Shown: positions 46,760-58,700, counted from the first letter of the stretch. The stretch: 64,000 bases of DNA from Sarcophilus harrisii (GCF_902635505.1 NC_045430.1:111349425-111413424), one strand, 5' to 3'. The notes: a model not told the origin generated them from the sequence alone. Made by a program: numbers and translations.

Positions 46760-49400
46760 TTAAGGTGTTTTATGATTTTTTTTTCACTTACATGTAAAAA
46801 CAATTTTTAACATTTGCTTTTTTAAAATTTTGACTTCCAAATTCTTTCTTCCTCTACTCCTTTAATAAGATGGCAAATAATTTGATATATGTATGTAATC
46901 ACAAAACATTTTCAGATTAGTCACATTGTTAAAAAAAAAAAAAAAAGAAACCAAAAAGCAATAAAAAAAAAATTAATATGCTTTAATCTGTATTCAGACT
47001 CCCTCAGTTCTTTCTTTGGAAGTTAGCATTTTTCACATATCTCAGATTTGTCTTGAATCTTTGTTTTCCTGAAAATAGCTAAGTCATTATTAGTTGGTTG
47101 TTATACAATATTGCTGTTGTCATGTACAGTGTTTTGGTTCTAATTCACTTTTTCCATTTGTGTAAGTTCATGTTTTTCTAAAATCCTTTCATTGCTTACA
47201 ACACAATTGCATCACAATCATTTACCATCATTTGTTCTATTGTTCCTCAGTTTGATGGGCAATCTCTTAGTTTCCAGTTCTTTGCCGCCACAAAAAGAGT
47301 TGCTACAAATATTTTTATATATATGAGTCCTTTTTTCATTTGTATGATCTCTTTGGGAAAGGATATGCACAGTTTGCTTGTTTTTTGGGCTTAGTTCCAT
47401 ATTGTTCTCCAGAATAATTGGATCATTTCACAACTCTACCAAGTGATTTAGTGTCCCAGTTTTCTCACATTCCCTCCAACATTTACCATTTTCCTTTTTT
47501 ATAATATGAGTCAATCTGGTAGCTGTGAAGTAGTAACAGCATTTGTATTTCTTTAATCAATTTTTTTTTATATATTACTATAGATAGCTTTGATTTCTCC
47601 ATCTGAAAACTTCATGTACATATTCTTTGGCCATTTACTAATTGTGGAATGACTTCTGTTCTTAAGAATTTGACTTATTTCTCTATTTTAAAAAATGAGG
47701 TCTTTGTCAGAGACACTATATGAAATTCTACCTCTCCCAACAGATTTCTGCTTTCCTTCTAATTTTGGTTGCGTTGGTTTTATCTGTAAAATCCTTCTAA
47801 TGTAATCAGAATTATTCATTTTATATCTTGTAGGGCTCTCTTGCTGTTATTTGGTCATAAATTCTTATCCATATTTCTGACAGATAAACTACTCCATGCT
47901 CCCCTAAGTTACTTGTGATTCCACCCTTTATGTCTAAAACATGTACCCATTTTGACCTTATCTTAGTAAATGGCGTGAGAAAGTCATCTATGGCTAGTTT
48001 CTATCAAACTGCTCTCCAGTCTTCCCAATAATTTTTGTCAAATGAGTTCTTGTCCTAAAAGCAGTAATCATTGCATTTATCAAACACTATATTAATATAG
48101 TCATTACTGACTGTACTGTGTACCTCATCTGTTCCATAATCCACCACTTTTATCTTTTAGCCAATAACAAATAGTTTTAATAATTGCTGATGGATAGGTA
48201 GGACATTTCATGTTTTAACCCCCAATAATTCCCTCAATATACCTGAACTTTTGTTTTTCCAATTGAATTTTTGGTAGCTTGATATGGCACTGAAATATAT
48301 TAGGAAGAGTTTTTATTTTAATTTTATTATATTTATATTATTTCTTATTGGACTGGCCTACCCATGAACAATTCATATTTTTCCAGTACAGATTTGACTT
48401 TATTAATGTGAAAAAAGTTTTAAGATTGTTTTCATATAGTTATTGGGTTTGTCTTAGCAGGTAGACTCTCAAGTATTTTGTATTGTCTATGGTTGTTTTA
48501 AATGGACTTTATTTCTTGCTGCAGGATAGTGTTGGTAATATATAAAAATGCTGATGTTTATGTGGATTTATTTTAGAACCTGCAACTTTGCTAAGATTGT
48601 TAATTATTTCAGCTATTTTTAGTAGATTCTCTAGGATAACATCTGCAAAGAGTGATAGATAGTTCTATTTCCTTATTGCCTATTCTAATTCCTTCAATTT
48701 TCTTCTCTTATTGCTATCACTGTTAAATATTAGTGGTGATGAGCATCTTTGCTTCACCTCTTATCTGATTGGGAAGGCTTCTAGATTGTCATTATAGATA
48801 AAGCTTGCTGATGGTTTTAGATGAGTACTTATTTTAAAGAAAGCTTCATAATGATCAATTCTGATGGACATGGCTCTCTTCAACAATGAGATAATTCAAA
48901 CGAGTACCATTTGCCCAGTGATGAAGAAATCCGTTTACACCCAGAGAGAGGCCTGTGGGAACTGAGTTTGGACCACAACATAGCTTTCTGTTGATGTTGA
49001 TGTTGATGTTTGCTTCCATTTTCTTTTCTTTCTCAGGTTTTTTTTTCTCCAGATTCAATTTTTTAATTTTTTTGTACAGCAAGATAATTGTATAAATATG
49101 TATACATATATTGGATCTAACATATATTTTAACATATTTAACATGTATTAGACTACCTGCCATCTAGGGAAGGGGGTGGGAGGAAGGAAGGGAAAATTTG
49201 GAACAGAAAGTTTTGCAAGGGTCAATGTTGAAAAATTTACCCATTTGTAAATAAAAAGCTTTAATAAAAAAAAAAGAAAGCTCCATTTATTCCTATGCTC
49301 TAGTAAGTATTGTATTATCAAAAGCTTTTTCTGCATCCATTAAGGTAATCATAAAATTTGTTTTACTTTTGTTTTTGATACCATCTATCATACTGATAGT
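46760..49400 (-). mobile_element. L1 LINE, 3'UTR and ORF2 part, interrupted by another L1
   Basis: Antisense L1 over about 2.2 kb: 3'UTR at 46760-47100, the ORF2 C-terminal region to about 47600, and RT-side sequence to 48847 ('ctgcaactttgctaagattg', 'ttgattgg'-type blocks). It resumes at 49285 with 'tattatcaaaagctttttct' and 'gcatccattaaggtaatcat'. It is interrupted at 48848-49272 by a younger L1 tail. Confidence 0.85.
48836..49284 (+). mobile_element. L1 LINE 3' end nested in an antisense L1, with 12-bp target-site duplication
   Basis: The body at 48848-49272 starts 'ataatgatcaattctgatgg', contains the L1 3'UTR motifs 'tgccatctagggaagggggt' and 'gcaagggtcaatgttgaaa', and ends in an A-rich tail. 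It is flanked by aaagaaagcttc (48836-48847) and aaagaaagctcc (49273-49284). It is 5'-truncated to about 425 bp. Confidence 0.92.
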
Positions 49401-49617
49401 TTACCTTTTTCCTTTCTAATCGGTCTTCTTGCACTTTATTCCCCTCCATAAATTCTACATTCTAGTAATACTGGCATCCTTGCTCACAATATCCTGTTCC
49501 CCGGCAATAAGTTTAACTGGCTGAACTTCATGCCTGAAATGTCTTCACTCCTCATCTCTGCCTCCTGCCTTCCTTGTCTTCAATTATTTCCTTCCACTGG
49601 CAGCTTAAATCCTGTTT

Positions 49618-49668
<51 letters not shown>

Positions 49669-49885
49669 GCAATTTCTGATCTCTTTTAATGCTAGCACCT
49701 CCCCTCTGAGATTATCTCCATTTTATCCTGTCTCCTATAGTTTGTACATAGTTATCTGAATGCTATTTTCCTGATAGATTGTGTGCTTCTTGAGGGCAAA
49801 GAGTTTTTGCCTTTTTATAAATAGCACGTAGTATGGTCCTTGTCACATAGTAAGTGATAAGTAAATGCTTACTGACTTGAACTTG
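49400..49885 (+). mobile_element. L2-type LINE fragment with a 46-base A run
   Basis: 'tgcctgaaatgtcttcactc' and 'cttccttgtcttcaatta' lead to the A run at 49621-49666. The element then continues with 'gtgtgcttcttgagggcaaa' and 'tagtaagtgataagtaaatg', the usual L2-type 3' end. Confidence 0.6.
49621..49666 (+). repeat. Poly(A) run, 46 bases
   Basis: Uninterrupted A run; the longest mononucleotide run in the window. Confidence 0.95.
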
Positions 49886-50039
49886 TCCATCAGGCTTATT
49901 TTCAGATTTCTCGGCCAATAATTCCAAAGACTCTTGGCTATCTTGTTTGGTACAGTCATGCATAATATTTTTCACTCCGTATGTATAAAGTCTGCATGAA
50001 TATGGTTTAAGGAAAAAAACAATTTACTATAAGTCAGAA

Positions 50040-50291
50040 GCGGCTGGTAGCCCAGAAGATAAGAGTGTTAGGACTAGAGAGACCTGAGTTGAGATTTGGC
50101 CTCAGACACTTAACCGTCTGTGTGATCCTGGGCAAATCACTTAACCTCTCTGCCTCAATTTCCTCAGCTATAAAATAGGGATAATAATTGCATCTATCTT
50201 ACAGGGTTTTAAGGATCTAATATTAATATTTATAAAAAGCACATAGCAAAGTATGTGGCACATAGTAAGTGCTTTATATATGCTTAATCTC
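50040..50291 (+). mobile_element. MIR/THER-like CORE-SINE
   Basis: 'gagagacctgagttgagatt', 'gatcctgggcaaatcactta', 'aataggg' with 'ataataattgcatc', and the closing 'gtggcacatagtaagtgctt'. Nearly full length, with the MIR tail and not the BovB tail. Confidence 0.85.
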
Positions 50292-50384
50292 TTTCCCCTT
50301 CCCCAATCGCCTTCTTCAAACTCTCTCTTTTCTTCTTTTTCTCTTAAGATATTTTCACTTCTGCTCTGAGCCCTGTCCTTAACT

Positions 50385-50500
50385 AGCCATGCACCATTAA
50401 GCAAGTCATCACCTTTTTTTTGGATTTAGGCTTCCTCCTCTGTAAAATCAGTGTTAGACAAGATCTCCAAAGTCCCTTCCAATCCTGATCTATTCATTAT
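50385..50500 (+). mobile_element. MIR-like SINE fragment
   Basis: 'cctcctctgtaaaatcagtg' and 'ctccaaagtcccttccaatc' give the right half of a CORE-SINE. Confidence 0.5.
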
Positions 50501-50539
50501 CTGGAAAATGAAGATAGGGAATAAAGCATATATATGAGA

Positions 50540-50830
50540 AATGAATATAGGGGAATAAAGCATACATCTTTCTCACTATCTATATATCAAGTATTCCTTT
50601 GTGCCAGAGACTATGCTCAGTTCTGGGCCTACAAATATAAGCCAAAAAAAGCCCTTACCCTCAAAAAATGGGGAAAGACATTCAAAGATATGGGGAGAAG
50701 TGGTCTTCACATGGTGCAAAGCTATTGGGGAAGAAGGAGAAGTCTGAAGAGTGAGGAGAAGAGCATGACTTGGGCATCTGATGAAGTGGTGGTCCAGGCC
50801 AAGGACTCACTAATCAGAACTTTAAATTGA
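50540..50830 (+). mobile_element. L2-type fragment
   Basis: 'ttgtgccagagactatgctc' and 'gcccttaccctcaaaaaatg' resemble L2-type 3' sequence. The open frame through it is accidental. Confidence 0.4.
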
Positions 50831-52060
50831 ACACATCATCTTTCCCACAATAATTGTTCAAGTCCCCAATCAGTGCCAAAATTATATTTCAGCAAATGAC
50901 TTTACTGTCAAAGAAAGTCAAAGGCACATGCATTGAGCTCTCGATTCTCTTTATCCACATCTCAAAAATTGAGCTCAAAACTTTGTCTTTCACTTTGATT
51001 CTCATTTTCTGTATTTTGGCATCATGTTTTGGAGATTATCTTACCCTGGAATTTTCCTCAAGTCTCTTTATCCTGAGAAACCAAAGTGTCCCTATGGCCT
51101 TCTCACTGTTAAGGTTCCTTAATGATTCCTCCTGGAGCCCCCATTTTGAGGACAGGCTCAAGCTAGCTAACCTTTATTTCCCTTCTGGCTTTGCTTCTAG
51201 TTTTCTGTAGTTCTTCCCTACCATTGGGAAGGGGTCTTCTTTTGCATGTGGTTATATACCCAGTGGTTAGCATAGTACCTGACCCATGGCTAAGTGCTTA
51301 ATCTATACTCATTGCCTTACCTTACCTTTTTTTTTTTTTCACATATCCAATCACAGAAACCCACTTTCTCCAATGAGACATTTTATTCCTAGCCAGACTT
51401 TCCAGAACTGAATGTACTTCTGAATAGGATGTGATTTTTGAACCTTTGTGACAGTCTACATTACTTCAAGATTCCTCTTTACAATCTTATTTCCTGATAT
51501 TGTTACTTTATACTGGCTACTTTTAAACTTACTTGTTATACTGACATAGAAGGGAACATGGTGGCAGAGGGACCAGAACAAGATACAATTTCAATACAGC
51601 TTATGACTTCCAACATTGACATTCTTAAACAACTTATTAGAAAATAATATATGTAGTTATTCTCTAAGTGTGTCTTTCTATTTGTCTCTCATATATATAC
51701 ATAATACTCTATGTATTCATATAAATATTATATATGCATATTTTCTGCAAAATTACATAGATACATCATCTAATAAAGATTGTTTAAGAATCGTGGAGAT
51801 TTAGCTGTGTTTGTTGGTAGTAGTAGAAAAGCTATGGAGAAATGAAATTGAAAACTAGTGAGGAGAATGACTGAAGGAACTTGGTATAGGTGACTTAAAA
51901 ACAGACAAGTAAGTTTGGAATAGAAGAATGGAGGATTCAATTGTCATTAGGAAACATAAACTTATAGTAGATTTTTAAAAGATATCTTTTATTTTTTCTA
52001 ATTATAGTAGATCTAATGCAACTTTCTCCAGTGGGCATTAGCTCCTGAGGGCTGAATGAG
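50831..52060. other. No gene seen
   Basis: Intergenic. An L2-like end may lie at 51230-51300 ('gcatagtacctgacccatgg'). Nothing else could be named. Confidence 0.45.
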
Positions 52061-52139
52061 ATTAGGAAGGTATGCACACACAAATCCATAGACAGAAGGA
52101 GATAGAGGAATCCAGTTTAGAAATAAATATGTATTCTCT

Positions 52140-52250
52140 CCCTGTATATGTATATGTTTATATACATATATATGTGTGTATTCCTATATATGTATGTATA
52201 TATACACACATTCATATATGTATGTATATAAACTTATATATGTATGCTTT
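52140..52250. repeat. (TATG)n/(TA)n low-complexity tract
   Basis: Alternating tatatgtatg-type units over about 110 bp. Confidence 0.85.
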
Positions 52251-52264
52251 TAACTCCAATAGAA

Positions 52265-52375
52265 GATAAATTTTTGAAGGCTGGAATTGTTTCATTTTTT
52301 ATCTTTGTATTCCCCAGCACTTAGAAACATATTTTTCATGTAGTATGTATGTAATAAATATTATTGAATTGGTAT
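52265..52375 (+). mobile_element. L2-type LINE 3' end
   Basis: 'tttttgaaggctggaattg', 'ctttgtattccccagcactt' and 'gtaataaatattattgaat' in order. Confidence 0.6.
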
Positions 52376-52925
52376 TGGGATATGATGAAATATATTCATC
52401 CCTGCAAAAGCCTTCTCTTGATCTACTTCATTAAACTATTGCATTCCTCCCTTTCCTTTCACTCAAATCTTTCATTGCTTTATATTTAATTGCTTTCCAC
52501 AAAATCTCATCTTGAAAGTTATTTTTGGCCCCCAATTATCTTTTCTTAGTAGTATGGTCCTTTAATTTTTTTGGTATATTTGCCTTACATTTTTAACATG
52601 ATACTTTTCTAGTTCCCTTATCTTTCTAGCTACTCTTCCACTCTACTCCCAACATCATCTTCCTTTTTTTAATCCCTTGAAAGAGGACGATCCCTAAGCT
52701 AGTGTTGTCAGTACTCTTCTCTTTTACAGTTTTCCATAATGATCTCATCCACTTCCACACTTTTGTCACTTCTTTTGAAAAAATCCCAAATTTATATTTC
52801 CAATCCTGACCACTCTTAACTCCAAACCTACTTTTACTACTGTCTACTAGATATTTTCCAAATGGAGGGTCTACTGATATATCCTACTCATTTGTCAAAA
52901 CAAACCCTTTATCTTTCTCTAAATT
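52376..52925. other. Unassigned, probably L2-like sequence
   Basis: C/T-rich phrases such as 'gatctcatccacttccacac' resemble an old LINE; no gene is seen. Confidence 0.3.
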
Positions 52926-53082
52926 TGGGGGGGCAGCGAGGTGGTGCAGTGGATAGAGCACCAGCCCTGAAGTCAGGAGGACTTAAGTTCAAATTTAAAC
53001 TCAGATACTTAACACTTCCTGGCTATGGGACCCTGGGGAAGTCATTTAGTGCCAATTGCCTCAGCAAACAAACAAAAAAAAC
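52926..53082 (+). mobile_element. Marsupial tRNA-type SINE (WSINE1-like)
   Basis: Head 'ggggggcagcgaggtggtgc', 'agtggatagagcaccagccc', 'tcaggaggacttaagttcaa' and 'cttaacacttcctggctatg', tail 'gccaattgcctcagc' and (AAAC)n. Full length; the best-preserved copy in the window. Confidence 0.92.
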
Positions 53083-53329
53083 CCAATATTTTCCCTTTAA
53101 CTCACATGGTAGATATGAAGATCACATTCAATGATATATGTAATGTTTCCATGATATCTGTAAACCCAGTGGTCTTTGGTCTTTCTATAGTTTTTTATCC
53201 TTTGTTCACTGTGAGGAGGGAAAAAGCTATATGTAACCACTAATGAAAATTTATATATAGTATTGTATCATCCTTCTGTTAAATAATGTAAGGAAAAATT
53301 TCCCCCACATTTGTGTATGATTGTGTATG

Positions 53330-53557
53330 ATGATTATAATAAAAATGAATAGCATTTACATAGCATTTTAAAGATTTGCAAAGTGCCTATAATAATCAAA
53401 TGAGGTAGGAGATATTATCACTCCTGCTTTATAGATGAGGAAAATAGGCCAAATAACTTGCCCAGGATCAAACATTTAATAAGAGACTGAGTCAGAATCC
53501 AAACCCAGACCCATCCTTCATGTCTAGCAATCTATCCACTATCCAGCAAAGCTTCTT
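53330..53557 (-). mobile_element. MIR-like SINE/L2-type element
   Basis: 'tttatagatgaggaaaatag', 'taacttgcccaggatcaaac' and 'caatctatccactatcca' give the antisense MIR-type layout. Confidence 0.65.
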
Positions 53558-54359
53558 AAACTTTTTCCACTGGCGATCCCTTTTCCCCTGGATTTTTTAT
53601 GTGAGCCCAGTATATAAATAGGTATACAAATTAAACATTTACTGATTATAAATCATAATTTTGAGACCCTCATGTTTCGCTAGGAGAACCCCATACCGTT
53701 CCAGAACCACAGTTTTAGACACTGGGCTAGGGTAGTTACCTACCAATACTTCCCATTGCACTTGGGGGGGGGGGGCGGCAATCTTTAGTTATCCTGATCT
53801 ATATCATGCCACTTGTCCCAGGTGTTCGAAGGAGAGAATGAGAGGCTGGTGACTTTGGATACCCCTCCATCACTTAAATCCAATTCATTTGTAAGTGGTG
53901 ACATCACCCTCCTGATGTCACGGTCCTTTTCGAGAATGAAGTTCAAAACTGAAGGAAGGAATAAACGCTCAGATAACTTAGAAAGGAAACAAAACAAAGC
54001 AAAACAAAACAGATTCCAAGCAAGAAACTTTTGGTAAAGACATCCTTCTCCTCCTCTCTCTCATTTCATCTACTTAAACTGTTTTTTAGTGGTATTGATT
54101 GTTTACTCGGAGCAGAATGTTTAAACCAAATGCTAGTGTATCCCGATGAAGGGAGTTGGAAAAATCTAAGAAATAGGTTATTTGTGCTGGGGTAATTCTT
54201 GTAAAATGGATCTTGCACAGCCAAAAACACACAGTTTACAAAGAAATTGAAAGGAGAAAATTTATGTGACCCATAGATTTTACTTTAAAAGGCGGCTAGG
54301 TTTTTGTTTGTTTGTTTGTTTGTTTATATTTTTAAAGTTTTCCTCTTGGAGAAGATTGA

Positions 54360-54547
54360 AGTTGATTGCCATGCCCCACCTCCAGTGTGGGTGGGAGGAA
54401 AGAGTAATGTGCAAATGAGGGCGTACTTTGATGACACATGGGAAAGGAGAGGAAGAAGGAAGTGCTAGATCTGAAAGCGGGCTATTAATTTAACCTTCCA
54501 TTGCTTCTCTTGCTGCTGTGACTTTACGCTGTTGCCGCTATTTGATT
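54360..54547 (+). promoter_or_regulatory. DERA: Putative DERA promoter and 5'UTR
   Basis: A short stretch that is richer in G and CpG than its surroundings and has no recognisable repeat. It has an ETS-like ggaagaaggaagtg run near 54450 and a CRE-like tgatgacac near 54430. It is not a classical CpG island. It is called only because it directly precedes the putative DERA exon 1. Confidence 0.35.
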
Positions 54548-54578
54548 ATGTCTGCCCAGAATCAAGAGATAGCATTTG
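54548..54578 (+). CDS. DERA: Probable DERA coding exon 1 (deoxyribose-phosphate aldolase), N-terminal 10 codons
   Basis: ATG 54548 reads MSAQNQEIAF plus one base, followed by a strong donor G|gtaagg. Human DERA starts MSAHNRGTEL and then D, so length and phase fit and four of the first five residues match. Position and strand fit too: DERA follows STRAP on the same strand in mammals, with a long first intron, which explains the absence of exon 2 in the remaining 9.4 kb. DERA cleaves 2-deoxyribose-5-phosphate to glyceraldehyde-3-phosphate and acetaldehyde in the cytosol; none of the catalytic residues is encoded here. Residues 6-10 differ from human, and the stretch is too short for certainty. 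It could be a chance ATG-donor pair. Confidence 0.5.
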
Positions 54579-55069
54579 GTAAGGGACTCGAGGTCTTTAT
54601 TTACAGAGATTACTTGTCTGCTCTCACTTCCATTTCTTCCCATGGGCTTCTGCCTTTGTGGGACTAGCCACTTTGGGAGAGATAAGGGGTGGAGGTTTTC
54701 TAGGCTCCAATTTCTATGTCTTAAAGCAAATGAGCAAATGGTCAATAGGACGTGAGGATGGGTTTATTCGGGAATTCTTAGATTTGTGTATGGTATCCTC
54801 TCTGCCAGAATCCTTTAGAATACTGGCAGGACAGCAACTCCTCAGCCTTCTGGATATTGGAGCCCTAGAAAGACGGCTTCTCACTGGAGTTTATGTTTGT
54901 CTCACTTCGGTTAAAACTATTTTCTCTGAGAAAGTTTAATTCATGGTGTTCAATCACTTCAATCAGTTTTTTCATCAGGGGAAAATGGTGAGAACTGTGA
55001 AAAGGATGCGTCACTAGGATTAGTTTCTGCCCCCCCCCCTCCCCTCCCCCGTTCCTGTTTCCACTATTA

Positions 55070-55260
55070 TTTCAGAATCATTGGCAATAATAACTGTAAT
55101 AGTAATGGCAACCTACATTATATGGGACGTTGCCTAAATGATCTCATTTAACTCTTTCAATAAAGTGGGAGGTAGGGCATTTTACTAAAAGGAAATTGAA
55201 TCTAATGACTTCCCAAGAGCACATTGCTTTGTACCTTGAGCCCAGGTCTTTTGCCTCCAA
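55070..55260 (-). mobile_element. MIR-like element in putative DERA intron 1
   Basis: 'ctcatttaactctttcaata', 'gtgggaggtagggcatttt' and 'gagcccaggtcttttgcctc' in antisense MIR/L2-type order. Confidence 0.55.
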
Positions 55261-55848
55261 GTTCAATGTGCATCCTCTTACTTTGTCTTTTCTTCCTCTC
55301 TTTCAGTTTCCTTGTCTTAATTAAAAACAAAAACAAAAACAAACCTACAAAGAAAAATATCTTAGCATTCTTTTTCAGAGATTCTCTTGAATTTCAAAAC
55401 AAGCTAAAGTTACTGGAAAGGCAGATAGTTTCTTGGACTCTCAAATTAAACATAGTATGAGTTGTGTGTAACTTAATGTAAAAAAAAATAGAACTACCTC
55501 TCTAGTAATTTTTTTTTTTCAGAATATAGTTTATTGTTTTAGTTCAGTGTAGAAAATGTGGGTGACATAGGAATTTAAGTTCAGATTTCCTCAGAATTTT
55601 GAAACTAAAATTCAGCAAAACTGCTTGAGCTGTAGTATGTGCAAAGGTTTTGTGACAGGCTAATTTTTCAAATAGGCCATATAAATTCTAATAGAATAAA
55701 AAAATCTAGTCTTCATTACTTAAGAATTTCTGGGAGCAGAGTCTATTTACTTTGTAAATCCAGCTAATTTAAGCACTGAATAGTCTTTAATCTTTGCTTC
55801 TTAGCATATTGTATTTTTTTTAAAACAAATTATTTCTGAATATTTGGC

Positions 55849-56098
55849 TTCAGCAGATACTTTGTGTGTGTGGGGCTTTTTAAAAATTTTATTAAATCTT
55901 TTTATTTACAAAACATACATGAGTAATTTTTCAGCACAGACCTTTGCAAAACTTTCTGTTCCAAATTTTCCCCTTTCTCCTCCCCCTCGCCTAGATGGCA
56001 AGTAGTCTAATACATGTTAAATATGTTAAATATATGTTAAATCTAATATATGTATATATATATATATTTATACAGTTATCTTGTTCAGCAGATACTTT
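55849..56098 (-). mobile_element. L1 LINE 3' tail with perfect 15-bp target-site duplication
   Basis: The antisense L1 3'UTR at about 55873-56083 ('gcctagatggcaagtagtct', 'ttatacagttatcttg') is flanked by ttcagcagatacttt at 55849-55863 and 56084-56098. Only the last 200 bp of the L1 were inserted. Confidence 0.92.
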
Positions 56099-56924
56099 AA
56101 ATAGCTTTTAAATGAGAAATCTTACTGTGAAGGATAGAGTTGGGGTAGACTTAATATATAGTTGGGAAGGTTTTATTTCTTTCCATCCCCTCTATCCTTC
56201 ATATTTTTATACCTAATATCTATCTATTTCAGTGGTCTTGGAGGAAAATTTTCAATTTAATTTTAGCTGTTTTATATTTTTAGATATTTGTCCCTGGTGA
56301 AAAAAAAAAGTGGTTTCCCACAAATTCCTCTACTTTATTATTAATTATTTGTGTCAATATTTGGTGATTAATATTATCTCTGATAATTTAATATTATTTA
56401 AAATGTTAATGGTCTTCATCAAACCTACTGTAAGACTAAAATTTACTTATCTTTGCTTCTAGGTATATTGAACAAAAAAGAGAATGTTATCAATTTTCTG
56501 TAGAATGAGCAGTTTTCACTTATTTTATTAGCCTTATGGATGTATTTGATTGTTTCTTCTCAGTTACCTCTTATGTTTCATTTATTAGGCCCTGTTTTGA
56601 TTTCATTTTTCTAACAATCCATTTCTGTCTTCTGTCTCTTCCTACCAGTGATATTAGCATCAAAAGACCATTTGGCTTTAGACTGTTGCAATTTTATAGA
56701 TCTTTCTATCTCCTCTGTCTTTTACTTTCTAAGTTTTTTTTAGTTCAATTTGGACACACATTTGGTTTATGGCTCTTACCTGGGTCCTCTGAAGCTATCA
56801 TTTTATAACTTCTTCCCTTTCAAAGCGAAACTCCTAGAAAAAAAATCATCCACATTTTCTTTGTATTATTTGCCGTTCACTCCTTTGCATTTTAGCTTCC
56901 AACTTTATCAGTTACCAAAGGTCT

Positions 56925-58700
56925 TTTTTTAAAAAGTTTTTATTGATATATTATTTTTTATATAACCATAGTTATTTCTTCTCCCTTTCTCCTCAGAAAG
57001 GCATCCTGCATAACAATTAGTATTTTTTAAAAGAGAAAAAAAAAAATCTACACAATTGGATTTATATATTGAGGAAGTCAGAAAACATGTGTAATGTGCC
57101 AACACTTGTGCACCACCTCCAAAGGGTGGATTGGGTCTTCTCTCATATCTCTTTATTTAACCCATATTTTATTTTTATAATTTTGCTACATTCACTTTTG
57201 ATTTTTTGGTATGCAGTTGTTCTTTTCACTTACATTTTGGTAATTATTGTGTATATTGTTTACTTGAATATGCTTACTTTACTCTGCATCAGTTTATGTT
57301 GATTTTCCATGCTTCTCTCTATTCATCACATATATCACTTCTGACAACATGGTGATATTTCATTATATTCTTGTTTAGCCATTCCCTAATTGATGGATGT
57401 CTGCTTTGTTTCTAATTCTCTCCTATTATAAAAAGTGCTGGTATTTTGGGACTTTTTTTTTCTTATTGATAGCTTATTTAAAGTATAAGCATAATAATGG
57501 AATCTTTGGTTCAAAAAGCATAGATATGTTAGCATAATTCTAAATTGCTTTCCAAAATAGTTACATAATTTCACTACTCTACCAATAATATATTAGTGTG
57601 CTTATCATTCCACAATCCCTCCACAATTGACTATTGTCATTTTTCATCCTTTTTGCAATTTGTGGGATGTGAAGTAAAACTTTATGTTTGTTTTCATTAG
57701 CTTATTATTAGTGATTTTGAGTGGTATTCATGTTGTTGTAAATATTTTGTAATATTTCCTCATAGTTTTAATAGTATTTTATTTTTCCAAATACATGCAA
57801 AGATAGTTTTCAACATTCAGCTTTGCAAAACTTTGTATTCCAAATTTTTTCCCTCTTTCCCCTCCCCCCCAGACAGCAAGCAATCGTGAATGCAATTCTT
57901 TTAAACATATTTCCATATTCATCATGTTGCATAAGAAAAATCAGATCAAAAGGGAAAAAAAAGCAGGAGAAAGAAAAATAGAAAAACAAGCAATAAACAA
58001 CAGCAATCAAAAAAAGGTGAAAATACTATTCTTTGATCCCTATTCAGTGTCCATAGTTCTCTCTGGATGTGGATGGCTCTTTCCATCTCAAATCTATAGG
58101 AGCAATACTTTTTTATGAGAACTGTTCAAATCCTTTGACCATTTGTCATGTGGGAAATGGCTATTTCATACACACTCATACACATGGATATATACACACA
58201 TATGTACAAAATAAACGCATATCAGAGAAATTTGATGTGAATATTTTTCCCCCACTTGACCATTTTCTTATACTAGGTGGTGTAAGATATTGGTCTAAGC
58301 CTAATTTCTCCAGATGTTTTCCAGTTTTCCCAGCAGTTTTTATCAAATAAGGAGTTTTTTCTAGGTAATTTATGTTTTCTATTTTATCAAACATTACTAA
58401 GTTCCATTGATTCTGAATCTCCCTTGTCTAGTTAGTTCTATTAATCTATCAACTCTCTTTTTTGATGACTGTCGCTTTAAAATGTAGTTTAGGGACTGGA
58501 AGTGCTATTTCATATTTGTTCCTATATCTTTTCAATATCTCCTTTGTTAATCTAGGTCTTTACTTTTTCTAAATGAATTTCATTATTATTTTACCTAGTT
58601 TTGTAAAGTATCCCCTTGGTAATTTTATAATTACATAGCACTAAAAGTTTAAATTGATTGGTGGTATTATTATTTTTATTATATTGGCACAACTAATCTG
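56925..58700 (-). mobile_element. Old L1 LINE (3' end and ORF2), interrupted by a younger L1 tail
   Basis: The left part, 56925-57765, starts 'aaaaagtttttattgatata' and reaches the 'attagtgattttgagtgg' block. The right part, from 58105, continues with 'caaatcctttgaccatttgt' and 'tttccagttttcccagca', which follow in the L1 order. The interruption is at 57766-58104. The far end is approximate. Confidence 0.75.
57766..58104 (-). mobile_element. L1 LINE 3' end nested in an older L1
   Basis: Antisense 3'UTR: 'tttcaacattcagctttgca', 'catgttgcataagaaaaatc', 'gtgaaaatactattctttga' and 'ctctctggatgtggatggct'. Better preserved than the element around it. I did not find a clean target-site duplication. 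Confidence 0.75.

Noticed and set aside
51616-51804. Short frame with Tyr/Ile-rich peptide
   Set aside because: AT-rich, low complexity and without support.
54658-54939. 93-codon frame just after the putative DERA exon 1
   Set aside because: It lies beyond a strong splice donor and has no recognised motif or homologue; a chance frame in intron 1 is simpler.
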